64,000 bases of DNA from SURF-28 sp034521465 (GTDB taxonomy: Bacteria; Bacteroidota; Ignavibacteria; Ignavibacteriales; Melioribacteraceae). Positions 20,301-30,900 of the stretch are shown piece by piece. The notes below the pieces were generated by a model that worked only from the letters and a program-made list of their open reading frames with translations, was not told where the DNA came from and made no database searches. Within the stretch, counting starts at the first letter, position 1; each line of letters opens with the position of its first letter. A program made the position numbers and the translations under genes. The stretch lies in NCBI GenBank assembly GCA_034521465.1, contig JAXHMN010000011.1, positions 248,001 to 312,000 on the forward strand, read 5' to 3'.

Positions 20301-21189
20301 TTATATATTTGTGAGTTATTCGATCGGTATGGTAATTATTCTAATCCTTGGATTTATTTTAACAAATCAAATTTCGAAACCAATCAGCAAACTAAAAAAT
20401 GCTACACGTTCTGTTGCAAGCGGAGATTTAGATGTTGAAGTCAATGTAAAAACGAGAGATGAAGTTAGTGAACTGGTTGCTGGTTTCAATTACATGGTCA
20501 AAGAATTAAAACGAAGTCAAGTAGAACTTGCAGAATTTGAAAGGGAAACCGCCTGGAAAGAGATGGCAAAACAAGTTGCGCATGAAATTAAAAATCCGCT
20601 CACACCCATGAAACTATCTATACAACAACTATCAGCTGCGTACAGAGATAAATCACCAAAATTTGATGAGCTATTCAACAAAGTTTCGTCAACCATGATA
20701 AATCAAATCGAAACTCTGAAGAATATTGCCTCTGAGTTTTCATCTTTTGCCAGAATGCCAAATCCTAAAATTGAAAAAGTTAATCTAAACGATTTACTTC
20801 AAGAAGCATCAGATCTTTTTAGCGATGAAAAAGTTGAAATAACAATTGAACAATCCGATCAAATAGAAATGTATATCGATAAAGATCAGCTCCGTAGAGT
20901 TTTTATAAACTTGATACGTAATTCAATTCAAGCAAGCGCTTCAAAAATCAAAATGAAGATTAGTGAGGAAAACAAAACTGTTTCAATTTTAATCGGGGAT
21001 AACGGTTCCGGAATTCCAATTAATATAATTCATAAAGTTTTCGATGCCGAGTTTAGCACAAAACAGAAAGGGATGGGATTAGGTTTATCAATGGCTAAGA
21101 AAACCATTGAGAATTACGGTGGTGAAATTCTTATCGAGAAATCAAATAACGAAGGAACAATCATTTTAATTAAATTTCCGATTGCATAA
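17373..21189 (+). CDS. Very large NtrY-like sensor histidine kinase (one frameshift)
   Basis: Two frames (17373-19703, 776 residues, and 19753-21189) join near 19685, where an A-rich run has one base too many. The fused protein is ~1270 residues. Order: N-terminal TM; extracytoplasmic domain (~30-245); about eight TM helices (~250-520); a second extracytoplasmic domain; two TM helices; a short sensor; TM; HAMP; kinase. The H-box AHEIKNPLTPMKLSIQQL is of the NtrY type. N-box NLIRNSIQAS, G1 IGDNGSGIP and G2 GMGLGLSMAKK follow. No response regulator is adjacent. The 776-residue input module is far larger than usual and I do not recognise it. Confidence 0.85.
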
Positions 21190-21190
21190 A

Positions 21191-24100
21191 ATGAATCAAC
21201 TCACACCCTATCAAAAAGCTGCTCTCGATTATAATAATCATATATCTTTAACAGCAAATGCCGGTTCGGGAAAAACATTCGTCCTTTCAAAACGATACGT
21301 TGAAATTGCGCTTAATGAAAATATTCCGCTGAGTAAAATTGTAGCAATTACATTCACAGAGACAGCAGCGGGAGAGTTAAACAAAAAAATTGCAAATGAA
21401 ATTGAAACAAGAATTGAAGATGAAAAAGACGAAGCAAAGCAGAGAATTCTTCACCGGATGCGCAGACAATTAACATCTGCTAATATCTCAACAATTCATT
21501 CCTTCTGTATAAATCTTCTAAGAGAGTTTTCACCGGAAGCCGGTCTCGATGCAAATTTTTCTCCGATGAACCAAACAGAGACCAACGAGGAATTGGGTAT
21601 AACAGTTAATGACTTTATTAAAGACCATATTTCAAATACAAAGCTGTCAGAGTCACTTAAAGAAATAATACGGTTACTCGGGGGTAAATCAAATTTCGGA
21701 AACGAGATAACAAAGATTGTCAAAAACAGAAAGACCTTGGAGCGATTAGCAGATTATCTTTATACTAAAAATGATTCGGAGATAATTGAACATTATAGCA
21801 AGTATATAAAAAACTATCTTAATCAATTACTTGAAAATGAAGTTACTGCTCTGCTTAAAAAAGTTTCTGAATTAAATAAAATTGTATTGGAACTGAAGCC
21901 CGATAATTCATTTGCACTTGAAAGTAATTACCTAATTGAGCGTTTTAAAAATGAAGAAAGTGTCTTTGACAAACTAACAACGCTAAGCCGGATTGCCGAA
22001 CAAATTCTAACGAGTAATTTCTCAGTAAAAAAGCGTGGATACCTGAATAAAGAATATGACAATTTTCCGATGTTAATAAATCCGGTTGAAAAAGGTTTTA
22101 ATGAACTAAAAAAAATTCTTGACTTGCAAATTAACGTGGAAGAATTTTCTACTCTTCTTTATTACACCAAACAAATCAGTCTATTGTCTCTTGGAATATT
22201 AGAACAATTTGAAAACAGAAAGAGGAAACTCGGTTATTTAGACTTTGAGGACATTTTAATTGAAGCAAAAAAACTCACCTCTAATAATGAAGTAGTCACT
22301 CAGTTATATGATAAGTATGATTTTATAATGATTGATGAATATCAAGATACAAACGAAATTCAATATGAAATATTTATGCCGATACTCAATAATTTAAAGA
22401 AGGGTAATTTGTTTGTTGTCGGGGATGAAAAACAAAGCATATACATGTTTCGTGATGCTGAACTAGAAATATTTTCAAAAACCAAGAATGAAATTATTTC
22501 TTCAAATTTAGAGGGCGATTTACTACTTCCTCACAGTTTTAGAGTCTCTTCGCAAATAGCTCATTTTGTAAATGAACTATTTAAACACCTTTTGGATAAC
22601 CCTAATCCACTATATAATGAAGTTGAATACAATGAATTAATCTGTGCGCGCGATCCATCGGAAAAAGGCAATGTTGAATTCCTAATTTCTGATAAAGACG
22701 AAACAGAGGAATCTGATTTAGTTGCTGCCAAAATTCTTAAGGAAATAGAAAACGGAAGTGGGCTAGGAGATTTTTCAGTGCTCTGCAGAAAACGTAATTC
22801 TTTCTTCGAGTTAGAAAAATCATTTAATGAATTTGGTATACCATATATAATTGCCGGCGGCAAGGGTTTCTTTCAACGTCAGACCGTATATGATATTTAT
22901 AATTACATTTCGTTTCTACTAAATCCAAATGATGATGCTTCACTCGTTGGAATTCTGCGATCACCTTTTTATCTACTGCCGGATAATATTATTTTAAAAA
23001 TATCTTTGGAAACCGGTAAATCATTTTGGGATAAGTTTGTTACTTACTCGGTTGATAAAAAAGATTATTCAGAAATTGTCAAACAACTCTATGATCATAT
23101 CGAATTATCTTCTTCTATTAGAATATCTGCTCTTTTGAGAGAGATATTAAAATCAACACAGTATTGGGGAATTGTAGCCGGCAAGCAAAACTTCGAACAA
23201 GAAATATCAAATTTAGTTAAACTAATTGGAGTAGGAAGGGGATTTGCATTACAAAGTTTCAAAACACTTTATGATTTTAAAGTTTATTTAGACGAAGCAA
23301 TTTCACTTTTCGAAGAGGAAGGACAAGCTCAGTTAACGGATTATTCTAACACGGTAAAAATAATGACGCTTCACCAAGCAAAAGGACTTGAGTTCAAGAA
23401 TGTATTCCTTTATAAATGTAATGAAAGAGTGGGAGATAATGCGGTTAAATCTAAAAGCTTGGTATTAGACAAAGAACTGGGAATACTGACGAAAGTCCCG
23501 GTAAACAAAAATTACTTTTCTGAATATATTTCTCCCGCAATATTAGATATTCAAAATCATATACAAAAAAAGAAGCAAGTCGCTGAAGATAAAAGGTTGC
23601 TGTATGTTGGAATGACACGTGCAATTGATAATCTCTTCATAACAGCAAAACCCAAAAACGAAAAATTTGAGAACAATTCTTTCATTGATCTTATAGTTCA
23701 AGGATTGCCAATAAATTTATTTTCCGAGGAATACCGTCTCAATTCAAAGTTACAATTTATGAAAGATGCCAAAGAGGATTTTGACATTTATGAGATTGAC
23801 TTTGCTACCAATATTAAAATTACAAACGAAATTGAATACGATAAAAACAACTTTTCTTCAACGCCGGAGATTAAACCGCTGACAAATTTCAAAATTGATG
23901 AAATAAATGATCATGAAAAAAATGAAATTATCTCCGCAACTAAAATTGCAATATTTACGCAATGCCCGACTAAATATTATCTCACTTATGAACTTGGTTA
24001 TATAGAGCTTTTGAAAATCACTCAAACTTATGCTTACAATTATGACTTCAAACATGGAGAAGATGAAGAGACAAATATATATGCCGATATAAAAGGACAA

Positions 24101-24715
24101 ATAATTCACAAACTTCTTGAATTAGAAACCAAACCAAACGAACTCGATAGTACTCTTGAAAAGCTTATACCAAAATTTATCAAAGATTTTCAAGATGTGA
24201 ATTTTACTGAAATCAAGTTGAAAATAATAAATGATTTAGAAAGTTATTACAACAGTGAGATATACTCTGAACTGCAAACCGCAGAAAATTATTTCAATGA
24301 ATTTGAAGTTTATTCAAAAGAGAAGGATTATTATGTTTACGGAATAATTGATAAACTTATCATTGAAGATAACACGCTCACCATTATTGACTATAAAACT
24401 GACAGACTAGATAAAGTAACTATTAAAGAAAAAGCTGAACATTATATTCCCCAATTAAAATTTTATGCATACTGTATTAGAAAAAAATTCTCAACTGTTC
24501 CCCGGGTTAATGTAAAACTAATATTTATTCAAAAACCTGAATATCCTGTTGAGTTCAACTTTACCGAAAAAACAATTGAAGATTTTGGTAACTATATTAG
24601 TAGTAGTGTGGAAGCAATCAGAAAGCAGAATTTTCCCAAAAACTTGAAGCACTGCAAACAATGTCACTTCTTCATTGATGGTCAATGTGCTATTCAAAAT
24701 GAATTATCCAATTAG
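21191..24715 (+). CDS. AddA-like UvrD/RecB-family helicase-nuclease
   Basis: A complete ~1174-residue SF1 helicase fused to a RecB-type nuclease, as in AddA, which processes DNA double-strand breaks for recombination. Helicase motifs: NAGSGKTFVLSKRY (Walker A), DEYQDTNEIQYE (II), VGDEKQSIYMFRDAE (III), TLHQAKGLEFKNVFL (V) and LLYVGMTRAIDNLF (VI). The C-terminal nuclease shows LTIIDYKTDRL (D...DYK). Cys in FTQCPTKYYL and the trio in KHCKQCHFFIDGQC look like ligands of an iron-sulfur cluster, a feature better known from AddB and Cas4. ATG at 21191 directly follows the kinase stop. No AddB gene is adjacent. Confidence 0.88.
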   Translation: MNQLTPYQKAALDYNNHISLTANAGSGKTFVLSKRYVEIALNENIPLSKIVAITFTETAAGELNKKIANEIETRIEDEKDEAKQRILHRMRRQLTSANISTIHSFCINLLREFSPEAGLDANFSPMNQTETNEELGITVNDFIKDHISNTKLSESLKEIIRLLGGKSNFGNEITKIVKNRKTLERLADYLYTKNDSEIIEHYSKYIKNYLNQLLENEVTALLKKVSELNKIVLELKPDNSFALESNYLIERFKNEESVFDKLTTLSRIAEQILTSNFSVKKRGYLNKEYDNFPMLINPVEKGFNELKKILDLQINVEEFSTLLYYTKQISLLSLGILEQFENRKRKLGYLDFEDILIEAKKLTSNNEVVTQLYDKYDFIMIDEYQDTNEIQYEIFMPILNNLKKGNLFVVGDEKQSIYMFRDAELEIFSKTKNEIISSNLEGDLLLPHSFRVSSQIAHFVNELFKHLLDNPNPLYNEVEYNELICARDPSEKGNVEFLISDKDETEESDLVAAKILKEIENGSGLGDFSVLCRKRNSFFELEKSFNEFGIPYIIAGGKGFFQRQTVYDIYNYISFLLNPNDDASLVGILRSPFYLLPDNIILKISLETGKSFWDKFVTYSVDKKDYSEIVKQLYDHIELSSSIRISALLREILKSTQYWGIVAGKQNFEQEISNLVKLIGVGRGFALQSFKTLYDFKVYLDEAISLFEEEGQAQLTDYSNTVKIMTLHQAKGLEFKNVFLYKCNERVGDNAVKSKSLVLDKELGILTKVPVNKNYFSEYISPAILDIQNHIQKKKQVAEDKRLLYVGMTRAIDNLFITAKPKNEKFENNSFIDLIVQGLPINLFSEEYRLNSKLQFMKDAKEDFDIYEIDFATNIKITNEIEYDKNNFSSTPEIKPLTNFKIDEINDHEKNEIISATKIAIFTQCPTKYYLTYELGYIELLKITQTYAYNYDFKHGEDEETNIYADIKGQIIHKLLELETKPNELDSTLEKLIPKFIKDFQDVNFTEIKLKIINDLESYYNSEIYSELQTAENYFNEFEVYSKEKDYYVYGIIDKLIIEDNTLTIIDYKTDRLDKVTIKEKAEHYIPQLKFYAYCIRKKFSTVPRVNVKLIFIQKPEYPVEFNFTEKTIEDFGNYISSSVEAIRKQNFPKNLKHCKQCHFFIDGQCAIQNELSN

Positions 24716-24782
24716 AATTTTCCCGTCACTCGACAATGTTATATATTTGCAGTCGGTGTAAATTAAAACAACGGAGATATCT

Positions 24783-26599
24783 ATGAAAATATTAGAAAAC
24801 ATGTTATTTCATTCTACTGAAACTACTGACGGAAAGTTCGAATTTAAGAACAGAGCGGAGATACCGGAAGAATACAAATGGAAGTTAAGTGATATCTATA
24901 AAACTGAAGAAAATTGGGAAGCAGCTTTTGGAAAAGTAAAAAATGCAGCTGATAAATACCCTAAATTCCGGGGAACGCTTGCAAAATCTTCGGATAGCTT
25001 AAAAACATGTTTACAGTTTGATGAAGAAGTCGGAATAGAACTTGGTAAACTTTTTCTTTATGCAATGTTGAGCAAAGATGTTGATTTATCCGACTCCAAA
25101 AATAATTCACGTTATGAGAGATTAACACTTTTATATTCTCAATTGGGAGCTGCAAGTTCTTTCATAACTCCGGAGATTTTGCAGATTGACGAAAAGACTT
25201 TATGGCAATATGTTGAAGAGCAAGAATTTCTAAAGACTTATAAACATTATTTCCACAATTTACTCCGTAAGAAGGAACATACACTTTCTCCTCAAGAAGA
25301 AAAAATAATGGCATTAGCTTCAACTGTCACGTCAATTCCTTATAACACTTTCAGCATGTTTGATAACGCAGATATTCAATTTCCCAAAATAAAAGATGAA
25401 AAGGGTGAAGAAGTAGAAATCTCACATGGAAGATACACTGCCTCGTTATATTCACTCGATAGAAATTATAGAGAGCGTGTTTATAAAAATTATTACGTTC
25501 CGTTTAAAGAATATAGAAATACATTAACAACACTTTTTAACGGCAATTTGAATGCAGCAATCTTTAATGCGAACGCAAGGAATTATAAAACCACACTAGA
25601 AGCGTCTCTTGAACCAAACAATATCCCGGTATCAGTTTATGATAATCTGATAAACACAGTTGCTGATAACTTAACACCAATGCACAGATGGGGCAAAATC
25701 AAAAAGAAAGTATTGAACGTTGATCAATTGCATCCATACGATTCTTATGTAACCCTTTTCCCAAACTTCAACAAAGAATACACTTACGAAGAATCAAAAG
25801 AAATTTTAATGGAAGCCCTAAAGCCATTGGGCGAGGATTATCTTAAGAACATGAAAAAAGCATTTGATGAAAGATGGATTGATGTTTTTGAGACAAAGGG
25901 CAAACGCAGCGGAGCTTATTCTTCCGGTACGACTTATGGTGTTCATCCATACGTTTTATTAAACTGGCAAAATCAACTGAATGATGTTTTTACTTTTGCT
26001 CACGAAATGGGACACAACATGCACTCCCACTATACAGGCGAAACTCAGCCGTATCCATATGCAGATTATTCCATCTTTCTTGCCGAAGTTGCATCAACAA
26101 TGAACGAAGCTTTTCTACTTGATTACTTGATTGATAATGCCGAAACCGAAGAAGAAAAATTGTCGCTTATTGAAAAGCATTTGAACAATGTAACTACTAC
26201 ATTCTATCGTCAAGCAAGATTTGCAGATTTTGAGAAAAAAGTTCATGCAATGACCGAACGAGGTGAAGTTTTAACTCATGAGAAGCTTTGTGAATTGTAC
26301 GGTGAAAATTATAGCCAACTTTGGGGAGATGTAATGAGGGTTGACGAAGAAGAAACTTATACATGGGCAAGAGTTCCTCATTTTTACTATAACTTTTATG
26401 TATATCAATACGCAACAAGTTTTGCAGCATCGCAGCAGCTTGCAGAAAAGTAAAAACCGAAGGACAACCTGCGATAGAAAAATATCTTAACTTTTTGAAA
26501 GCAGGCAGTTCGAAATATCCGATTGATGTACTAACTGAAGCCGGAGTTGATATGACATCTCCGGATCCAATAAAAGCAGTTGTAACAAAAAATGAATAA
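24783..26599 (+). CDS. pepF: Oligoendopeptidase F (M3 family) (one frameshift)
   Basis: A cytosolic zinc endopeptidase that trims short peptides. The main frame (24783-26453, 556 residues) carries the zinc motif in FAHEMGHNMHSHY and the PepF-type flanks (HPYVLLNWQNQLNDVFT, FLAEVASTMNEAFLL). It breaks at 26450 after QQLAEK, where one A is missing from a run; the end continues in another frame (TEGQPAIEKYLNFLKAG ... PIKAVVTKNE) to 26599, giving the normal ~605 residues. The loss would remove the conserved C-terminal helices if real, but a sequencing deletion is more likely. Confidence 0.92.
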
Positions 26600-26651
26600 A
26601 TTATTAGATCAAATGGAAAGTATTTTATAATCCTTTTACAATGAGGTAGAA

Positions 26652-27668
26652 ATGAAAGTCTATTCGAAAGATGAATTAAACAATTACTCATTGTCATTAA
26701 CATATGATGATATCAGTTTAATTCCGCATGAAATTTCGGAAATAAAATCTCGAACAGAAGCAAATTTAGAAACACAATTCCTTGGCAGAGAAACGAAAGT
26801 CCCTGTTGTCTCTAGTCCGATGGACACTGTAACCGGTATTGAAATGGCAAAAACATTAAAAGAAGTTGGCGCTATTGGAATTCTAAATAGATTCGATTCT
26901 TCACTTAATACATTTTTGAATTATGATAAAAATGAAAATCAAATTGACGCCGTATCGATTAAGTTAACAGAAACAGATGAAGTTTTGGAGAAACTTGCTG
27001 ATCTTGGAGTTCTAATTTGTATAGATACTGCAAACGCTGCAAACCACGAAGTACTGAAGAAGTGTGAAGAAATCAAAAAGAAATATAATGCTCAAGTAAT
27101 TGTTGGTAATATTGCTCACGGTGCAACTTTGAGATCACTGGTAGATGCGGGAGCAGATGCTGTTCGCGTCGGAATTGGTGGCGGTAGTGTTTGTACAACA
27201 TCCGTTCAAACAGGAATCGGTATTGGACAAGTATCAAGTGTGCTGGATGTTTATCTCAGTCGTGAAACAGAAAAGTTGGATATAGAAATTATTGCAGACG
27301 GTGGAATTAAAAGTCCCGGTGATGTTGCGAAAGCAATCGCTCTTGGTGCAGACGTTGTAATGCTGGGCAGAATGTTAGCCGGTACAAAAGAAACACCCGG
27401 CGAGGTTATTAAATACGACGATCAACTTTGGAAAAAATATAGAGGTTCCGCTTCATTTGGTGTTAAAATGAAAGGCGAATTTATTGAAGGCGAAGAGACG
27501 ATGGTTCCTTACAAAGGAACTGTAAAAAACATCATTAATTCAATTTCTGACGGCGTGAAAAGTTCACTCAGTTATATGAATTGTAAAAATCTAGCAGACT
27601 TAAGAAAGACAAACATGTTTGCTGTACTCAGCAACAGTTCTTACATAGAAAGATTACCCCGAAAATAA
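26652..27668 (+). CDS. IMP dehydrogenase/GMP reductase family protein without CBS domains
   Basis: A 338-residue TIM-barrel enzyme. The N-terminus (LTYDDISLIPHEISEIKSRT) and SSPMDTVTG are typical of IMPDH/GMPR. The catalytic cysteine loop reads GIGGGSVCTTSVQTGIG; ADGGIKSPGDVAKAIALGAD and YRGSASFGVK follow. There is no CBS-pair insertion, so the length matches GMP reductase, which returns GMP to IMP with NADPH. GMP reductase, IMPDH and 'IMPDH-related' families differ in details I cannot settle by eye. Shine-Dalgarno GAGGTAG precedes the ATG. A bidirectional terminator follows. Confidence 0.85.
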   Translation: MKVYSKDELNNYSLSLTYDDISLIPHEISEIKSRTEANLETQFLGRETKVPVVSSPMDTVTGIEMAKTLKEVGAIGILNRFDSSLNTFLNYDKNENQIDAVSIKLTETDEVLEKLADLGVLICIDTANAANHEVLKKCEEIKKKYNAQVIVGNIAHGATLRSLVDAGADAVRVGIGGGSVCTTSVQTGIGIGQVSSVLDVYLSRETEKLDIEIIADGGIKSPGDVAKAIALGADVVMLGRMLAGTKETPGEVIKYDDQLWKKYRGSASFGVKMKGEFIEGEETMVPYKGTVKNIINSISDGVKSSLSYMNCKNLADLRKTNMFAVLSNSSYIERLPRK

Positions 27669-27675
27669 AATTAAG

Positions 27676-27709
27676 AAAAAACCCAACTTCTTTGAGAAGT
27701 TGGGTTTTT
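27676..27709. terminator. Bidirectional terminator between guanine-nucleotide and copper genes
   Basis: AAAAACCCAACTTC pairs with GAAGTTGGGTTTTT around a TTTGA loop, giving T-runs on both strands. It sits between two convergent genes and can end both transcripts. Confidence 0.9.
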
Positions 27710-27788
27710 GGGACGCATTACTTAATTGATATTACTTTTTAACATTTCCAAATTGAACACTCTCGAAGAAGCCGGGCTTTTTGATCAT

Positions 27789-30004
27789 CTAAATCTTAGC
27801 ACGCTTAAGCCGAAGTGAATTAGTAACAACTGAAACAGAACTAAACGACATTGCAAGCGCTGCGATCATCGGGTTTAGTAAACCGATAGCGGCTAAAGGT
27901 ATACCAACAATATTGTAAATGAATGCCCAGAATAAATTTTGTTTGATCGTTCGTAATGTTTTCTTTGATAGATTAATAGCTTTTACGACATCGGTTAAAT
28001 CACCTTTGACTAATGTAATATCGCTGGATTCGATTGCTATATCGGTACCCGAACCAATTGCAATCCCAACATCGGCTTGGGCGAGTGCCGGTGCATCATT
28101 AATGCCGTCACCAACCATCGCAACTTTTTTCCCGTTTTCTTGAAGTTCTTTTACTTTATTGGCTTTATCTTGAGGGAGTACGTTGGCAAAATATTCATTA
28201 ACTCCAATTTTTTCAGTCAAAGATTTTGCAACAGTTTCATTATCACCGGTCATCATAATAACATCTAAACCAAGGTCTCTGAGTTTTTGAATCGCATTGT
28301 GTGATGTTTCTTTTACTGGATCCTCAATCGCGATCAAACCGATAACACTGTTTTCTTCTGCAATAAAAATAACTGTATTTCCCTTTGACGAAAGTTTGTC
28401 GAAAGCATCGATTGAGTTGTTAAGGTTAACACTATTTTGATCCATTAAATTTTTGTTGCCGATTAAGTAACTTTTTGAATCAAAATTTGCCGAAAGTCCA
28501 AAGCCACTTTTAGATTCAAAGTTCTCTACTTCTGTAATTTTAATTCCTTTTTCTTTAACAAAAGAAACAACAGCTTTTGCAAGTGGATGTTCGGATTTAT
28601 TTTCAATTGACCCGGCAATCTTTAATAAATTTTCTTTCTCAAAATTAATCGGAATTATTTTAGAGACATGAGGATTTCCTTCGGTAATTGTTCCGGTTTT
28701 ATCAATTACGATTGTGTCAATTTTTTTTACCAACTCAAGTATCTCACCATTTTTTATTAGCACTCCGGAACTTGCACCTAATCCGGTGCCGACCATTATT
28801 GCTGTGGGTGTCGCGAGTCCCAATGCACATGGACAAGCTATAATTAATACCGCCACAAAATGAATTAACGCAGTATCAAACTGAAATTCACTTGGAATAA
28901 TTAACCAAGCTACAAATGTTACGATAGAAATCAGAATAACAATTGGTACAAAGATACCGGCAATTTTATCTGCAAGTTTTTGAATGGGTGCTTTTGAACC
29001 TTGTGCTTCTTCAACTAGCTTAATGATTTTACCTAACACCGAATTGTTACCAAGACTTGTTACACGAAAGTTAAAAGTCCCGTTAGTGTTGAACGTTCCG
29101 CCAATTACTTTTGAACCGAGGTTTTTTTCAACCGGCATACTCTCGCCGGTGATCATCGATTCGTCAACATTAGAATTACCCGAAACTATTTCACCATCAG
29201 CGGGAATGTTTTGCCCGGGTTTTACGACCACAATATCATCAATCTGCAGTTGATCATATTTTATTTCTAGTTCTTTTCCGTTTCGTTTTACTAAAGCTTT
29301 ATCCGGTCTCAGCTTAAGTAACTTTTTAATCGCTGTATTTGTTTTCCCTTTTGCTCTTTCCTCAAGCCATCGACCGAGCAATATTAAAGTGATGATAACA
29401 GCCGCAGTTTCAAAATAGACGTGAGGTGTTTCAACGGCTTTTGAAATTAAGCCGGGAAACAATGTAGAAATAACGCTGTAACCATAAGCAGCTCCCGTTC
29501 CGATTGCTACCAGCGAATTCATCTCAGCGGAAAAGTGTTTGAGGTTGTTCCAAAATACTTTATAAAATCTTTTGCCTGAAATAAATATCACCGGAGTGGT
29601 AAGTATTAAAAGAATTTTGTTTGTATAATCTCTCCCGATCGGCCAGAAATTTTTGAAGAACTCAAAATCGTAAAACATGCTGATGATGAAAACCGGGATC
29701 GTGAAAATCAAAGCAAGTATAAAATCATTTTTTACATTACTTTTTCTTCTTTCGGTTGTTCATCGGTTCTGGCGTTTTCTTTTTCTAATTCCATTTCGTA
29801 ACCATATTCACCGACGGTCTCTGCGATCTTTTGCAAGTCAACAGAATCCGATTCGGTTTCAAAGGCAACTTTTTCGTTGGCAAAGTTCACCGATACATTT
29901 TTTACTCCGTCAAATTTACCAACCACCTTTTCAACTCTAGCTACACAGCTAGCGCATGTCATCCCTTTTACCGGGAGATTATACTTTTTCATTTTCTTTT
30001 CCAT
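27789..30004 (-). CDS. copA: Copper-translocating P1B-type ATPase (one frameshift)
   Basis: Two frames (29732-30004 and 27789-29711) join near 29720 at an A-run, giving ~737 residues. The N-terminal heavy-metal domain has GMTCASC (residues ~13-19). The membrane metal site is the CPC in IACPCALGLATPTAI. TGES, the phosphorylated DKTGTITEG and GDGINDAPALAQADVGIAIG complete the P-type core; HP in SEHPLAKA marks the P1B class. It exports Cu(I) from the cytoplasm. It follows copZ by four bases and an AraC-type gene, forming a copper-resistance unit. The break is likely a sequencing indel. Confidence 0.93.
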
Positions 30005-30008
30005 AATG

Positions 30009-30207
30009 TTAATTAACTACTTTGTAACCAGCTTCTTCAATTGCAGTGACAATTTGTTTTTCATCAACTTTATTTTCATCATATTCAACTATTACTTCGC
30101 CGATATCAACTTGATGCGAATTAACATCAAGCTTATCGAGCTCCATTACTACCGCTTTTACGCAATGATGACAAGTCATACCATCTACTTCTAAATTGCT
30201 TCTTCAT
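30009..30207 (-). CDS. copZ: CopZ-like copper chaperone (frameshifted near start)
   Basis: A small gene read on the minus strand from ATG 30207, with the Shine-Dalgarno AAGGAG upstream. One extra base after the first few codons (MKKQF) breaks the frame. The remaining ~60 residues are a heavy-metal-associated domain: EVDGMTCHHCVKAVVMEL, then VDIGEVIVEYDENKV, then IVTAIEEAGYKVVN. The CxxC (CHHC) binds Cu(I). It would deliver copper to CopA, whose gene starts four bases downstream. The span is 199 bases, one more than a multiple of three, consistent with a single insertion. Confidence 0.8.
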
Positions 30208-30306
30208 TTTTCACTCCTTTTTGTGATTTGTACGAAACAAATATATAAATCTAACTCAAGTTGAGCGTTACACAATTTGGGAAAAGATTTACAAAATTTT
30301 TGCCGG

Positions 30307-30873
30307 TTAAATAATTTTATCGAGAGGTTTTCTTTTAAGAGAAGTGTTTCGTTTGAATTCCGTGGCAGTCATACCGGTGTGTTTTTTAAATTGATTGGAA
30401 AGATGATTTACACTTTTATAACCGAGTCGGTATGCAATTTCACTCAACGTGAGATCGCCGTATTTTAATAACTCCTTCACTTTTTCAATTTTTTGAAGTA
30501 TGATATAATGTTCAATCGTAACACCCTCAACCGAAGAGAAAAGTTTTGAAAGGAATGAATAATCTTTTCCGATTTCGGATTTGAGAAACTCAGAAAATTT
30601 TTTGTTGTCGGCTATGGTTTCGGTTTGGTGTATTCTTTTTATTATAAGTGATTTTATTTGATCGATAATTCTGTGCTTTGAATTTTCGATCAATTCAAAA
30701 CCATTTTTCTCGAGTCTTTCTTTTATGCCGGTAATTTCTTTTTGAGAAGGAGTTTCGGCAATTTTAACTTCGCCTAAATCAATTGTTTCAACGGTAAGCC
30801 CGAGTTTTCTAAGTTCCTCTTTCACAACTTTAATACATCGATTGCAGACCATATTTTTGATGTAAAGAATCAA
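30307..30873 (-). CDS. AraC-family regulator with N-terminal heavy-metal-domain-like segment
   Basis: A 188-residue protein. The first ~70 residues resemble a heavy-metal-associated fold, with MVCNRCIKVVKEEL giving a CxxC near residues 10-13. A helical linker follows. The C-terminal AraC double helix-turn-helix reads YGDLTLSEIAYRLGYKSVNHLSNQFKKHTGMTATEFKR (about residues 135-175). It heads the minus-strand order regulator-copZ-copA, with a 99-base gap before copZ that could hold the operator. Direct sensing of copper by the CxxC and control of copZ-copA are inferred from position and domains. Confidence 0.82.
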   Translation of the reverse strand: MILYIKNMVCNRCIKVVKEELRKLGLTVETIDLGEVKIAETPSQKEITGIKERLEKNGFELIENSKHRIIDQIKSLIIKRIHQTETIADNKKFSEFLKSEIGKDYSFLSKLFSSVEGVTIEHYIILQKIEKVKELLKYGDLTLSEIAYRLGYKSVNHLSNQFKKHTGMTATEFKRNTSLKRKPLDKII

Positions 30874-30900
30874 GAGAATACTTGACTGTAGGAAAAAGTA

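Noticed and set aside
17373..21189. Two separate genes, a membrane protein and a kinase
   Set aside because: Removing one base in the A-rich run near 19685 makes a continuous frame through two TM helices into the kinase; no ribosome site or good start precedes the second part.
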